Part shown: positions 44,216-53,738 of the stretch, piece by piece | Layout: each line of letters begins with the position of its first letter | Numbering within the stretch: position 1 is the first letter of the stretch | Origin: Oceanibaculum nanhaiense | Lineage (GTDB): Bacteria; Pseudomonadota; Alphaproteobacteria; Oceanibaculales; Oceanibaculaceae | Assembly (NCBI RefSeq): GCF_002148795.1 | Contig: NZ_MPOB01000006.1 | Coordinates: 124,001 to 188,000, forward strand | Direction: 5' to 3' | Length of the DNA: 64,000 nt | The notes under the pieces: generated by a model | What the model was told of the DNA's origin: nothing | What the model saw: only the letters and a program-made list of their open reading frames with translations | Databases searched by the model: none | Translations under genes and position numbers: made by a program

Positions 44216-45604
44216 ATGCGTTTGCTCATTCTCGGCGCCCTCGAAGGGCATCTGACGGCCGCAAGCCAGATCGCGCTTGCGCGTGGGGCAAAGGTCAGCC
44301 ACGCCGACACGATCGACAAAGGGTTGCAGGCGCTGCGCTCCGGCCAGGGCGCAGACCTGGTGATGATCGATGTCAGGCTGCCGATCGCCCGGTTCATGGA
44401 GAGCCTGAAGGCCGAACGCATCACGATCCCCGTGGTCGCCTGCGGCATCAACACCGATGCCGACACCGCGGTACGGGCGATCAAGGCCGGTGCCAAAGAA
44501 TATGTGCCGCTGCCGCCGGATGCCGACCTGATCGCCGCCGTACTGGAGGCGGTGGCCGAGGAATCCAACGCCGTCATCTTCAAGGATGTGGCGATGGCGC
44601 AGGTCATCAAGCTGGCCGATCAGGTCGCCCCCTCCGACGCTTCCATCCTGATCACCGGCGAATCCGGTACCGGCAAGGAAGTCATGGCGCGCTACCTGCA
44701 CAGCAAGAGCCGCCGCTCGGACCAGAAATTCGTCGCGCTGAACTGCGCCGCCATCCCTGAGAACCTGCTGGAATCCGAACTGTTCGGCCATGAGAAGGGC
44801 GCCTTCACCGGCGCCGTTGCGCGCCGCGTCGGCAAGTTCGAGGAAGCCAATGGCGGCACGCTGCTGCTGGATGAAATCAGCGAGATGGACCCGCGCCTGC
44901 AGGCCAAGCTGCTGCGCGTCATCCAGGAACGCGAGATCGACCGCGTCGGCGGCTCCACGCCGGTGAAGGTGAATGTCCGGCTGATCGCCACCTCCAACCG
45001 CAATCTGGAGGAGGAGGTGAAGAACGGCAATTTCCGCGAAGATCTCTATTTCCGGCTGAATGTCTTCAACCTGGCGCTGCCGCCGCTGCGCAAACGGCCG
45101 CAGGATATCCACGTCCTGGCCGAGCATTTCGTGAAGAAATATTCGGAAGCCAACGGCATCGACATCAAACCGCTGTCGGCCAAGGCGATTACGCGGCTGC
45201 AGGGCCATCACTGGAAGGGCAATGTGCGCGAACTGGAAAACACCCTGCACCGCGCCGTGCTGCTGGCCAGCGGCGATGAGATCGGGCCGGAAGCCATTCT
45301 GCTGACCGGCGAACAGCAGGGCGCACCGGCCGCCGCCGCCCCCTCGATCCAGGCTGGCGCCGATGGTGCCGACGAGGAAACCCGTTCCACGGTGGAAGCG
45401 CTCGGGCTTGGCAAGATGGTTGGCCGCACCGTCGCCGACGTGGAACGCGACCTGATCATCGACACGCTGAAGCACTGCCTCGGCAACCGCACCCATGCGG
45501 CCAACATCCTGGGCATCTCGATCCGCACCCTGCGCAACAAGCTGCGGCAATATACTGACGAGGGCGTCCCGGTGCCGATGCCCGGAGAAGCGGAAACGGC
45601 ATGA
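44216..45604 (+). CDS. flbD: Sigma-54 transcriptional activator FlbD
   Basis: Flagellar enhancer-binding protein. The N-terminal receiver keeps D52 but lacks the acidic pair near residues 8-12, as known for FlbD, where FliX rather than a kinase controls activity. The AAA+ domain has GESGTGKE (148-155), GAFTGA (195-200), the sigma-54 contact, and EANGGTLLLDEISEM. The C-terminal Fis-type helix-turn-helix is HAANILGISIRTLRNKLRQY. GGAGAGTTAGGT precedes the ATG. It likely activates the -24/-12 promoter of fliK (5915-5929). Confidence 0.93.
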   Translation: MRLLILGALEGHLTAASQIALARGAKVSHADTIDKGLQALRSGQGADLVMIDVRLPIARFMESLKAERITIPVVACGINTDADTAVRAIKAGAKEYVPLPPDADLIAAVLEAVAEESNAVIFKDVAMAQVIKLADQVAPSDASILITGESGTGKEVMARYLHSKSRRSDQKFVALNCAAIPENLLESELFGHEKGAFTGAVARRVGKFEEANGGTLLLDEISEMDPRLQAKLLRVIQEREIDRVGGSTPVKVNVRLIATSNRNLEEEVKNGNFREDLYFRLNVFNLALPPLRKRPQDIHVLAEHFVKKYSEANGIDIKPLSAKAITRLQGHHWKGNVRELENTLHRAVLLASGDEIGPEAILLTGEQQGAPAAAAPSIQAGADGADEETRSTVEALGLGKMVGRTVADVERDLIIDTLKHCLGNRTHAANILGISIRTLRNKLRQYTDEGVPVPMPGEAETA

Positions 45605-45636
45605 GGTCGCACCGCCACTGGATGACGGGCTGAGGC

Positions 45637-47766
45637 ATGGCTGACACCTCGCAACAGGGTTCGCCGGGGGATGGGCCTGGCGGCGCTTCCGTACAGGCGC
45701 TGCTAGGCCGTTACGGCGGCATCCTGAACCGGCCGGATATCGCGGTCGCCCTCGGCATGATCGGCATCCTGTCGGTGCTGATCCTGCCGATGCCGACCTG
45801 GCTGCTCGATATCGCGCTGGCGCTGTCGATCACCTTCTCGGTGCTCATCCTGATGACGGTGATGTTCATTCACCGGCCGCTGGACTTCAACGCCTTCCCC
45901 ACGGTGCTGCTGATCGCGACCATGCTGCGGCTGGCGCTGAACCTGGCCTCCACGCGCCTGATTCTCGCCGAAGGGCATACCGGGCCAACGGCGGCGGGGG
46001 ATGTGATCGCGGCCTTCGGCTCCTTCATGATGGGCGGCAATTTCGTCATCGGCGTCATCGTCTTCGCCATCCTGGTGATCGTGAACTTCATCGTCATCAC
46101 CAAAGGTGCGGGCCGCATCGCGGAAGTTGGCGCACGCTTCAGCCTGGATGCCATGCCTGGCAAGCAGATGGCGATCGACGCCGATCTGTCCTCCGGCCTC
46201 ATCAACGAGGACGAGGCGCGCACAAGGCGCAAGGAGCTGGAGGAGGAAAGCGGCTTCTTCGGCGCCATGGACGGTGCGTCGAAATTCGTGCGCGGCGACG
46301 CCATTGCCGGCCTGCTGATCACCTTCATCAATGTGATCGGCGGCATGATCATTGGCGTCGCGCAGCAGGGCATGAGCTTCAACGCGGCGGCGCAAACCTA
46401 CACGCTGCTGACCGTCGGCGACGGTCTGGTGAGCCAGATTCCGGCGCTGATCGTCTCCACCGCCGCCGGCATGCTGGTGTCCAAGTCGGGCGCACCGGGC
46501 ACGGCCGACAAGCAGCTGATGAAACAGCTGGGCGGCTATCCGACCGCGCTCGGCCTGTCCGCCTTCCTGATGCTGGTGCTGGGCGTGCTGCCCGGCCTGC
46601 CCTTCCTGCCTTTCGCGCTGCTGGCGGCGATCACCGGCGGCGCCGCCTTCTTCATCACGCGGCAGAAGAAGTCCGAGACGCTGCGCAAGGCCGCCGCGGT
46701 CGCCACCGAAACGGCGGAAATGCCGGTCGCCGAGGAGCCGATCTCGACGGCACTGCATATCGACCTGATCCGCCTTGAGCTGGGCTATGGCCTGCTGCCG
46801 CTGATCAACAGCACCGACGGCCAGCGGCTGACCGAGCAGATCAAGGCGCTGCGCCGGCAGCTGGCCAGCGAGATGGGCTTCATCATGCCGTCCGTGCGCA
46901 TCCAGGATAATCTGCAACTGCCGCCCAACACCTACATGCTCCGGGTGAAGGAGATCGAATCGGGGCGCGGCGACATCCGCCCCAACATGCTGCTGGTGAT
47001 GGACCCGCGCGGCCAGAAGATCGACCTGCCCGGCGAGAACACCCGCGAACCGACCTTCGGTCTGCCGGCCATGTGGATCAACCCGAGCCACCGCGAGGAA
47101 GCGATGTTCCGCGGTTATACCGTGGTCGATCCGCCCACCGTCATCACCACGCACCTGACCGAGATCGTGCGCGACAACATGGCCGATCTCCTGTCCTACA
47201 CCGAGACCCAGAAGCTGCTGGACGAGCTGTCAGGCCAGCACCAGAAGCTGATCGGCGACATCGTGCCCACGCATATCTCGGTCGGCGGGCTGCAGCGCCT
47301 GCTGCAGAATCTGCTGTCCGAGCGGATTTCGATCCGCGACCTGCCGACGATCCTGGAAGGCGTGTCGGAGGCCAGCACCTACACGCGCAACATCACCATG
47401 ATTACCGAGCATGTCCGCTCCCGCCTCGCCCGGCAGATCAGCGAGCAGTATGTGAACGAGGAAGGCCACATCCCCATCGTGACCCTGTCGCCGGACTGGG
47501 AGCAGGCCTTCGCGGAATCGATTGTCGGCCAGGGTGACGACAAGCAGCTTTCCATGCCGCCCAGCCAGTTGCAGCAGTTTATCGGCGCGATCCGGCAGAC
47601 CTTCGAGCAGCTGGCAGCATTGGGCGAGGCGCCGGTACTGTTGACCAGCCCGGCCATTCGGCCTTATGTGCGGTCGATAATCGAACGGTTCCGGCCTGCG
47701 ACCGTGATATTGTCGCAGAGCGAAATTCATCCCAAGGCCAAGATCAAGACCCTGGGTCAGATATGA
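45637..47766 (+). CDS. flhA: Flagellar export gate protein FlhA
   Basis: Core membrane protein of the flagellar type III export gate. The first about 330 residues carry about eight membrane helices (VALGMIGILSVLILPMP, FSVLILMTVMFIHRPLDFNAFPTVLL). The FHIPEP-type loop appears as TKGAGRIAEVGARFSLDAMPGKQMAIDADL. The C-terminal cytoplasmic domain starts near residue 360 and includes DPPTVITTHLTEIVRDNMADLLSY. The length of 709 aa is standard. Confidence 0.97.
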   Translation: MADTSQQGSPGDGPGGASVQALLGRYGGILNRPDIAVALGMIGILSVLILPMPTWLLDIALALSITFSVLILMTVMFIHRPLDFNAFPTVLLIATMLRLALNLASTRLILAEGHTGPTAAGDVIAAFGSFMMGGNFVIGVIVFAILVIVNFIVITKGAGRIAEVGARFSLDAMPGKQMAIDADLSSGLINEDEARTRRKELEEESGFFGAMDGASKFVRGDAIAGLLITFINVIGGMIIGVAQQGMSFNAAAQTYTLLTVGDGLVSQIPALIVSTAAGMLVSKSGAPGTADKQLMKQLGGYPTALGLSAFLMLVLGVLPGLPFLPFALLAAITGGAAFFITRQKKSETLRKAAAVATETAEMPVAEEPISTALHIDLIRLELGYGLLPLINSTDGQRLTEQIKALRRQLASEMGFIMPSVRIQDNLQLPPNTYMLRVKEIESGRGDIRPNMLLVMDPRGQKIDLPGENTREPTFGLPAMWINPSHREEAMFRGYTVVDPPTVITTHLTEIVRDNMADLLSYTETQKLLDELSGQHQKLIGDIVPTHISVGGLQRLLQNLLSERISIRDLPTILEGVSEASTYTRNITMITEHVRSRLARQISEQYVNEEGHIPIVTLSPDWEQAFAESIVGQGDDKQLSMPPSQLQQFIGAIRQTFEQLAALGEAPVLLTSPAIRPYVRSIIERFRPATVILSQSEIHPKAKIKTLGQI

Positions 47767-47854
47767 GTTTGGCGCGATCGGACGCAGGAGAGCGTTATCT
47801 TGGATAGCGTAACCAGGGGCAGGCAACCGACGCACCGGAGGGCCAGGACGAAGC

Positions 47855-48838
47855 ATGCGCCTTAAGACTTTCAAGGCTCCCTCAATGGCCGAGGCGATGC
47901 GGATCATCCGCGACGAACTCGGCGAGGACGCCATCATCGTCTCCACCCAGAAGGGCGAAGAAGGCGGCGTGCGCGTCACTGCCGCCCTCGACATCGTGGA
48001 AGATCTGGACCCGCTGGGCGACGACCATCACCACAGCCCGATCACGGCTGACCTTGGCGATCTTCTCTCGGAGGCCATGGAGCAGCATAGCGTGCCGGGC
48101 CGCCTCGCCGACCGGCTGCTGCGCGCCGCCACCAGCCTCAACACCGACGATCCGGCGCTGGCGCTGGCCGGTGCGCTGGACAGCCAGTTCCGCTTCGCCC
48201 CACTGCCGGAAAGCGATTTCCGCCGCCCCTTCATGCTGATCGGCCCGCCGGGGGCGGGCAAGACCCTGACGGTGGCCAAGCTGGCGACCCGCTCCGTGAT
48301 GGCGCGCCGGGCGGTACGGGTTATCACCACCGACACTGTAAAGGCCGGCGGCGTGGAGCAACTTTCCGCGCTTACCTCCGTTCTTAAACTGAAGCTGGAG
48401 ACGGCCAACAACCCGGGCGACCTGAAACGGTTCTGCGCGGAACGCGGCAAATGTCTGCAGATCATCGACAGTGCCGGCATCAATCCGTTCGACCCGGCCG
48501 AGCTGAAGGAGTTGAAAACGCTGATCGACGCGGCCGAGGCCGACCCCATCCTGGTGCTGCCCGGCGGCGGCGATGTGCATGAGGCGGCAGAAATTGCCGA
48601 GATGTTCAAGACGCTGGGTGCCAGCCGGCTGATCGCCACGCGGCTCGATCTCGCGCGGCGTCTCGGCTTCATGCTGGTGGCCGCGGAAATCGGCCAGTTG
48701 AGCTTTTCCCATGTCAGCACTTCGCCACGCGTGGCCGAAGGGCTGGCGCCGCTCAACCCGGTTTCTCTGGCACGTTTGTTGCTTTCTCAGGAAAGGGGGA
48801 TCAGCACCCCGGCATTTGGTGACAGGGTCTTCGCATGA
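47855..48838 (+). CDS. flhF: Flagellar placement GTPase FlhF
   Basis: SRP-type GTPase that sets flagellar position and number. The N-terminus MRLKTFKAPSMAEAMRIIRDELGEDAIIVST is the FlhF B-domain start. The NG domain has GPPGAGKTLTVAKLA (G1), DTVKAGGVEQL, IDSAGINPFD (G3) and ATRLD (G4, with Arg in place of the usual Lys of TKLD). At 327 aa it is shorter than many FlhF proteins because the B domain is small. Its stop overlaps the flhG start (ATGA). Confidence 0.92.
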   Translation: MRLKTFKAPSMAEAMRIIRDELGEDAIIVSTQKGEEGGVRVTAALDIVEDLDPLGDDHHHSPITADLGDLLSEAMEQHSVPGRLADRLLRAATSLNTDDPALALAGALDSQFRFAPLPESDFRRPFMLIGPPGAGKTLTVAKLATRSVMARRAVRVITTDTVKAGGVEQLSALTSVLKLKLETANNPGDLKRFCAERGKCLQIIDSAGINPFDPAELKELKTLIDAAEADPILVLPGGGDVHEAAEIAEMFKTLGASRLIATRLDLARRLGFMLVAAEIGQLSFSHVSTSPRVAEGLAPLNPVSLARLLLSQERGISTPAFGDRVFA

Positions 48839-49641
48839 GCAACGCCATACCTCCCGCTTCCTCCGACCCGATTCGCCTGCCCCGCGCCTTGGGCAAGACG
48901 CGCAACATCATCGCCATCGCTTCCGGCAAGGGCGGCGTCGGCAAGACCTGGCTGTCAGTCACCCTGAGCCATGCGCTGGCACTCAGCGGCGAAAGCGTAC
49001 TGCTGTTCGACGGTGATCTCGGACTTGCCAACATCGATGTCCAGCTTGGGCTGATGGCAAAACGCGACCTGGGTGCCTTCATCGAAGGAAAGGCGACGCT
49101 GGGCCAGACTGTCATGCAGCACCCGGATGCCTCCTTCTCGGTGATCGCCGGCCGCTCCGGCTCGGGCAGCCTTGCCGCCCTGCCGGTGCCACGCCTCACC
49201 CATCTGGGCGAGGAACTGCAGCAGCTTGCGCTTGGCTATGACCGGGTGGTGCTGGATCTGGGTGCGGGCATCGACCGCACGGTACGCACGCTGGCCAGCT
49301 GGGCCGGCACGACCCTGGTGGTCACGACCGCCGACCCGACAGCGCTGACCGACGCCTATGCCTTCATCAAGCTGACCCTGCAGGGTGACCCCGGCGCCGA
49401 CATCCGGATCATCGTGAACATGGTGGATTCGGTGAGCGAGGGGCAGCGCACCTACCAGACGCTGCTGAAGGCCTGTCAGAGTTTCCTGAAGGCATCGCCG
49501 CCGCTGGCCGGTATCATCCGGCGCGACCGCAAGGTCGCCGACGCCATCCGCAACCAGACCTCGATCTTGCTCCGCTCGCCGAACAGCGACGCCGCGCGCG
49601 ATGTGGAAAACCTGCTGGAAAGCCTACTGGAGCCGCAATGA
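48835..49641 (+). CDS. flhG: MinD-like ATPase FlhG (FleN)
   Basis: Partner of FlhF that limits flagellar number. A deviant Walker A motif SGKGGVGKTWL (30-40) and DGDLGLANIDVQLGL mark the MinD/ParA family; DYDRVVLDLGAGI-type residues follow. It overlaps flhF and the next gene by 4 bp at each end (ATGA), so the three are translationally coupled. The length of 268 aa is typical. Confidence 0.94.
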   Translation: MSNAIPPASSDPIRLPRALGKTRNIIAIASGKGGVGKTWLSVTLSHALALSGESVLLFDGDLGLANIDVQLGLMAKRDLGAFIEGKATLGQTVMQHPDASFSVIAGRSGSGSLAALPVPRLTHLGEELQQLALGYDRVVLDLGAGIDRTVRTLASWAGTTLVVTTADPTALTDAYAFIKLTLQGDPGADIRIIVNMVDSVSEGQRTYQTLLKACQSFLKASPPLAGIIRRDRKVADAIRNQTSILLRSPNSDAARDVENLLESLLEPQ

Positions 49642-51893
49642 GCCTCGTTCCGCCGACATCGCCCGTCGGGGTCGCCGGTACGGCGCCGGCGGCGACCGTC
49701 GGCACGCTGGTCAATGCTCCGGAATCGCTGAAGGCGGTGGATCCGGGCACCATCGTTAAGGGCACGGTGGAAGGGCGGGACCGGCAGGGCAACATGATCG
49801 TGCGCACCGACCATGGCGTCGTCGCGCTCCGCACGGCAGCCAATTTCCGTCCCGGTACGGCCGTCACCATGGAAGTGCGCGTCGTCGGCGACAGCCAGCA
49901 TGTGGTGGTGCTGTCCGCCGACCGCCGCCCAGTGGCTGCCCAGCAACCTGGCCAGCAACCTCTGCCGCAGCAGCCAGCACAACAGCCCGCCCAGCAGCCT
50001 TCCCAGCAACCGGCGCAACAAAACGCACAGCAGCCAGCGCAGCCAGGCACACAGCCCGCGCCGGCGCAAGGCGCGGGACAGGCCACTGGCGGCGCGCCGG
50101 CCCCATCGGCACCAGCCCAGCCGGCCCCCACCCAGCCGGCGGTCTCCGTCGCCTCCTCGCCGGTCATCGCCGCCAGCACCCAGCCGCCACAGCCCTTGCA
50201 GGCCGGCCAGTCCGTGCAGGCCTTGCTGTTGCAGACGCTCGCCGGACAAGCCCAGGCAAATGCGGGAAACGCCGCAACTGCCGCCGCACAGACGGGCGCA
50301 ACGCAGGTGGGCGCAACGCAGGCGGGCGCAACGCAGGCGGCCCAGATGCCAGGACAAGCCACACCAGCGCAGGCATCTTCGCCACAAACGCCACCTCCCC
50401 CAGGCACAACAGCTCAAGGCAGCGCACCCCAAGCCACTGCCGCGACAAGCAGCCCGGCAACCGCATCCCCTGGCACCGCTGCCCCGAACAACACGGTCCC
50501 CACGACCGGCGGACCGGCACCCGCGCCAGCGGCAAATACGCCAGTGTCGCCCCAGACGGCGCCCCAGACAACGCCCCAGACGGCGGGGCCGCAAGCAAGC
50601 CCTCCCCAAACTGGCGCATCGCAAACTGGCGCACCGCAAACCGGAACAACCCAGGCGGCAGGCCCGGCCACGCCGGCACCGTCCACCGCAGCTCCAGCGG
50701 GTACCGGCCCAGCAGCAGCGCCGACACAAGCTGGCCTGCCTGGGCAGCTCCTGCCGGGGCAGGCCTCTGGGCAACCGGCGCTGCCGCCCTCGCTGCCACC
50801 TTCACTGACCGCGCCCGCCGCAAGCGCCAGCATGGCCGCCTTGCCGGCAGGTGCCCCGACGACCCAGATTCTGCAGGCATTGCCCGCCGGCAGCACTCTC
50901 GCCGTAACGGTGAACAGCGTCCTGCCACCCGCACCGGGACAGGCCACGGCGCCAACGCCCGGTCTGCAGCCCTTGCCCGGCGGCGGCGCCACGCTCACCG
51001 CCACCGTTGTCGGCAGCACGGCCACCGGTCAGCCCTTGCTGCAAACCAGCTTCGGCCTTGTCACCATTCCGGGCGCGCAGGGCCTGCCAACCGGCACCGG
51101 TGTCACGCTGGGGCTGTCACCGACCGCGCTGGGCGGTGCGGAGGCGGCCGCACGCGCGGCCCTCGGCCTGTCTTCAGGGGGAGCCGCCGGAACCACGGCA
51201 GCAGCCGGACAGCCGGGCGGGCTTGGCCGCAGCTGGCCGGCCCTCACCGAAGCCTTTGTGCAGCTGTCGCAGACCAATCCCGCGCTGGCGCAAACCCTGC
51301 TGCAAACCGCCATTCCGCAGCCCGGTCCGCAGATGGCCGGCGCGCTGCTGTTCTTCATGGCGGCGCTGCGCGGCGGCGACGTTCGGGGCTGGATGGGCGA
51401 TCAGGCGGCCCGTGCGCTGGGCGGGCGCGATGGCCGCAACCCGCTGCTGTCGCGCCTCGGCGACGATATGGGCCAGATGACGCGCACCGGCACCGATGCC
51501 GCCGGCAACGAATGGCGCGCTTTCTACATCCCGCTGTTCGACGGGCGCGATCTGCAACAGATCCGGCTGTTCATGCGCGATCCGACGGAGGAAGGCGAAG
51601 GCGGCAAGGATGGCGCGTCAGGTCACCGTTTCCTGATCGACCTCGACCTCAGCAAGCTGGGCGCGCTGCAGCTCGACGGGCTGGCCCGCACGGAAAGGCT
51701 GGACCTGATCGTGCGCACCCACCGCGCCCTGCCGCGCGACATCAAGGCGGAGATCGTCCGCCTGTTCGAGGAAACCGCCGAGCGGGTCGGCCTGAAAGGC
51801 CAGGTCAGCTTTCAGGCGACGCCGCACTTCCCGCCCCTGCCCTTCGTCGAGCACAACGAGATCATCGAGATCCACGGCGAGATCGAAGCCTGA
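49638..51893 (+). CDS. Second FliK-like protein with Pro/Gln/Ala-rich repeats
   Basis: A 751-aa protein in the flhF-flhG operon. Residues about 35-85 form a small beta domain (IVKGTVEGRDRQGNMIVRTDHGVVALRT). About 90-400 are low-complexity: QQPAQQP, GATQ units (GATQVGATQAGATQ) and PQTGASQTGAPQTG. A repeated beta domain like the first occurs near 430-500. The C-terminus (FYIPLFDGRDLQQIRLFM, FLIDLDLSKLGALQLDGL, LPRDIKAEIVRLFEETAERVGLKG) resembles a FliK C-terminal domain. Role inferred from context: hook-length control or an export substrate. Confidence 0.7.
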   Translation: MSLVPPTSPVGVAGTAPAATVGTLVNAPESLKAVDPGTIVKGTVEGRDRQGNMIVRTDHGVVALRTAANFRPGTAVTMEVRVVGDSQHVVVLSADRRPVAAQQPGQQPLPQQPAQQPAQQPSQQPAQQNAQQPAQPGTQPAPAQGAGQATGGAPAPSAPAQPAPTQPAVSVASSPVIAASTQPPQPLQAGQSVQALLLQTLAGQAQANAGNAATAAAQTGATQVGATQAGATQAAQMPGQATPAQASSPQTPPPPGTTAQGSAPQATAATSSPATASPGTAAPNNTVPTTGGPAPAPAANTPVSPQTAPQTTPQTAGPQASPPQTGASQTGAPQTGTTQAAGPATPAPSTAAPAGTGPAAAPTQAGLPGQLLPGQASGQPALPPSLPPSLTAPAASASMAALPAGAPTTQILQALPAGSTLAVTVNSVLPPAPGQATAPTPGLQPLPGGGATLTATVVGSTATGQPLLQTSFGLVTIPGAQGLPTGTGVTLGLSPTALGGAEAAARAALGLSSGGAAGTTAAAGQPGGLGRSWPALTEAFVQLSQTNPALAQTLLQTAIPQPGPQMAGALLFFMAALRGGDVRGWMGDQAARALGGRDGRNPLLSRLGDDMGQMTRTGTDAAGNEWRAFYIPLFDGRDLQQIRLFMRDPTEEGEGGKDGASGHRFLIDLDLSKLGALQLDGLARTERLDLIVRTHRALPRDIKAEIVRLFEETAERVGLKGQVSFQATPHFPPLPFVEHNEIIEIHGEIEA

Positions 51894-51900
51894 TAATGCC

Positions 51901-53136
51901 TCAGGCCTTGGCGGGCGACAGCCGCGCCAGCGGACGCTCGTCAATCGGCCAGTGCACGATGCCGGCGAAGATGCCGAGCGCGATCGAGCAGTACCAGACC
52001 ACATTGTAGGATCCGGTGGTGTCGTACAGATAGCCGCCGCCCCAGACGCCGAGGAAGCTGCCGATCTGATGGCTGAAGAACACGATGCCGGTCAGCATCG
52101 ACATGTATTTCGGCCCGAACACCTGCGCCACGATGCCCGATGTCAGCGGCACCGTGGACAGCCACAGCAGCCCCATCGCAGCAGCGAACATCAGCACCGT
52201 CATCTCGGTCATCGGGAAGGAGATGAACAGCACGATGATCGCCGAGCGCAGCACATAGAGCGTGCTCAGCAGGTACTTCTTGCTGTATTTGCCGCCCAGC
52301 ACGCCAGCGCTGTAGGAACCGATGATGTTGAACAGCCCGACCAGCCCCAGCGCCCAGGCGCCGATGCGCGGATCCAGCCCACGGTCGATGACGAAGGACG
52401 GCAGATGCGCGGCGATGAAGGCAACATGGAAGCCGCAGACGAAGAAGCCCGCGGTCAGCAGCAGGAAGCCCTTGTGTCGGCTGGCCTCGCGCAGCGCCTC
52501 GCCCAGGCTCTGCGTGCTTGCCGGCCCGCCCAGGCCGCGCTCGCCAACGCCCCGGAAGGCCGCCGCCAGCGGCAGCATGGCCAGCGACGTGAAGCCCAGG
52601 ATCAGCACCGCGGTCTGCCAGCCATAGGCCGACAGGAAGGACTGGCCCAGCGGCACCATGGCGAACTGGCCGAAGGAGCCCGCCGCCGTGACGATGCCCA
52701 GCGCCCAGGAGCGCTTCTCCGGCGCCACCACCTTGCCGACGGCGGCCAGCACGATGGAAAAGCCGGTGCCCGACAGGCCGAAGCCGATCAGAATACCGGT
52801 CGAGAGATGGAACAGCAGCGGCGTGGTGGAAACCGACATGATGAACACGCCGGCGGCATAGAGCATGGCGCCGCCCAGAATGACCCGCATCGGACCGTAC
52901 CGGTCGGCCAGCGCGCCGGCGAAAGGCTGCCCCACGCCCCACAGCAAATTCTGCAGCGCGATCGACAGGGCGAACACCTCGCGGCCCCAGCCCAGCTCTC
53001 CGGAGATCGGCACCATGAACAGGCCGAAGGCGGAGCGCACGCCGAAGGACAGCGCCACGATCAGGCTGCCGCACAGCAGGATGACGAACAGCGGCAATTG
53101 CCAGCCCCGCCCTGTCACAATTGTCTTCTCCGACAT
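51901..53136 (-). CDS. Major facilitator superfamily transporter
   Basis: A 411-aa protein with 12 predicted membrane helices, starting near residue 14 (LPLFVILLCGSLIVALSFGVR). It has the MFS loop GALADRYGPMRVILGG and the helix VLAAVGKVVAPEKRSWALGI. The overall pattern is like the oxalate/formate or monocarboxylate antiporter group, but the substrate cannot be assigned. GGGAG lies before the ATG. It converges on the operon above with 7 bp between the stops. Confidence 0.9.
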   Translation of the reverse strand: MSEKTIVTGRGWQLPLFVILLCGSLIVALSFGVRSAFGLFMVPISGELGWGREVFALSIALQNLLWGVGQPFAGALADRYGPMRVILGGAMLYAAGVFIMSVSTTPLLFHLSTGILIGFGLSGTGFSIVLAAVGKVVAPEKRSWALGIVTAAGSFGQFAMVPLGQSFLSAYGWQTAVLILGFTSLAMLPLAAAFRGVGERGLGGPASTQSLGEALREASRHKGFLLLTAGFFVCGFHVAFIAAHLPSFVIDRGLDPRIGAWALGLVGLFNIIGSYSAGVLGGKYSKKYLLSTLYVLRSAIIVLFISFPMTEMTVLMFAAAMGLLWLSTVPLTSGIVAQVFGPKYMSMLTGIVFFSHQIGSFLGVWGGGYLYDTTGSYNVVWYCSIALGIFAGIVHWPIDERPLARLSPAKA

Positions 53137-53167
53137 TGCCGGCTCCCGTCGCCAAATAAACCCAGAT

Positions 53168-53178
53168 CGATACTATCG
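53168..53178 (-). promoter_or_regulatory. Small palindrome upstream of the MFS gene
   Basis: CGATA-C-TATCG, 32-42 nt upstream of the MFS start codon. It overlaps a TAGTAT segment that could be a -10 box, so it might be a repressor site. Short enough to be chance. Confidence 0.25.
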
Positions 53179-53346
53179 TTCCCGCACCCCGGCACCAGCA
53201 GCCAGCCGGCATAGCCGGAATGTGCCCACGACTGTCGTGGTGACAATCCAGACGGTTCGGAACGCGAGCGACTATGCAGTGAAAGCGCCCGGCAAAACAG
53301 CACCGGGCGCGACATTATCTATTTCGAAATCGGCGGGTAATCGCCT

Positions 53347-53703
53347 TCAATAGGCGTCGCAGCGCATCGTCCGGCCATCGCGCTCGACATAGAGCATCAC
53401 CAGGGCGGCATGCTTCACCGTGCCATTGCAATAGCGCAGGCCGGCGGTCACGTCGGAGACGATGGACATGGCCAGCCGCTTGCCCTTCGCCCGCGCGATG
53501 CTGTCGGCGTCGAGCGTGCGCTCGGTGCACAACTCATAGCCCGGCATGATTCGGGCCTCCCAGGCATAGGCCCCGGCGAGCGAGGCGCGCACCGGCTCGG
53601 CCAGCTGGTTGCGGATGCACACCGCCTCCGCCGCCCCGCCGAAAGACAGGCCTGCTAACAACACTGCCCCGCCCAGAAGCAGCCGAATCGGCATGGTTTT
53701 CAC
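53347..53703 (-). CDS. Small secreted protein with four cysteines
   Basis: A 118-aa protein with a clear signal peptide (MKTMPIRLLLGGAVLLAGLSFGGAAEA, cleaved before VC). The mature part holds four cysteines (VCIRNQ, YELCTER, RYCNGT and MRCDAY), probably two disulphides in the periplasm. I recognise no domain. GTG 53703 is chosen because GGGGA lies 8 nt upstream; an ATG follows at 53694. It is the first gene after a 210-bp gap upstream of MFS, and 36 nt downstream of the EamA start side. Confidence 0.72.
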   Translation of the reverse strand: MKTMPIRLLLGGAVLLAGLSFGGAAEAVCIRNQLAEPVRASLAGAYAWEARIMPGYELCTERTLDADSIARAKGKRLAMSIVSDVTAGLRYCNGTVKHAALVMLYVERDGRTMRCDAY

Positions 53704-53738
53704 GCGGTTATTCCCCAAAGCCCGTTTATGATTTAATT

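Noticed and set aside
49900-50760. CRISPR-like or REP array in the second FliK-like gene
   Set aside because: Repeats are in-frame codon repeats (QQP, GATQ, PQTG) without regular spacers; low-complexity coding sequence explains them.
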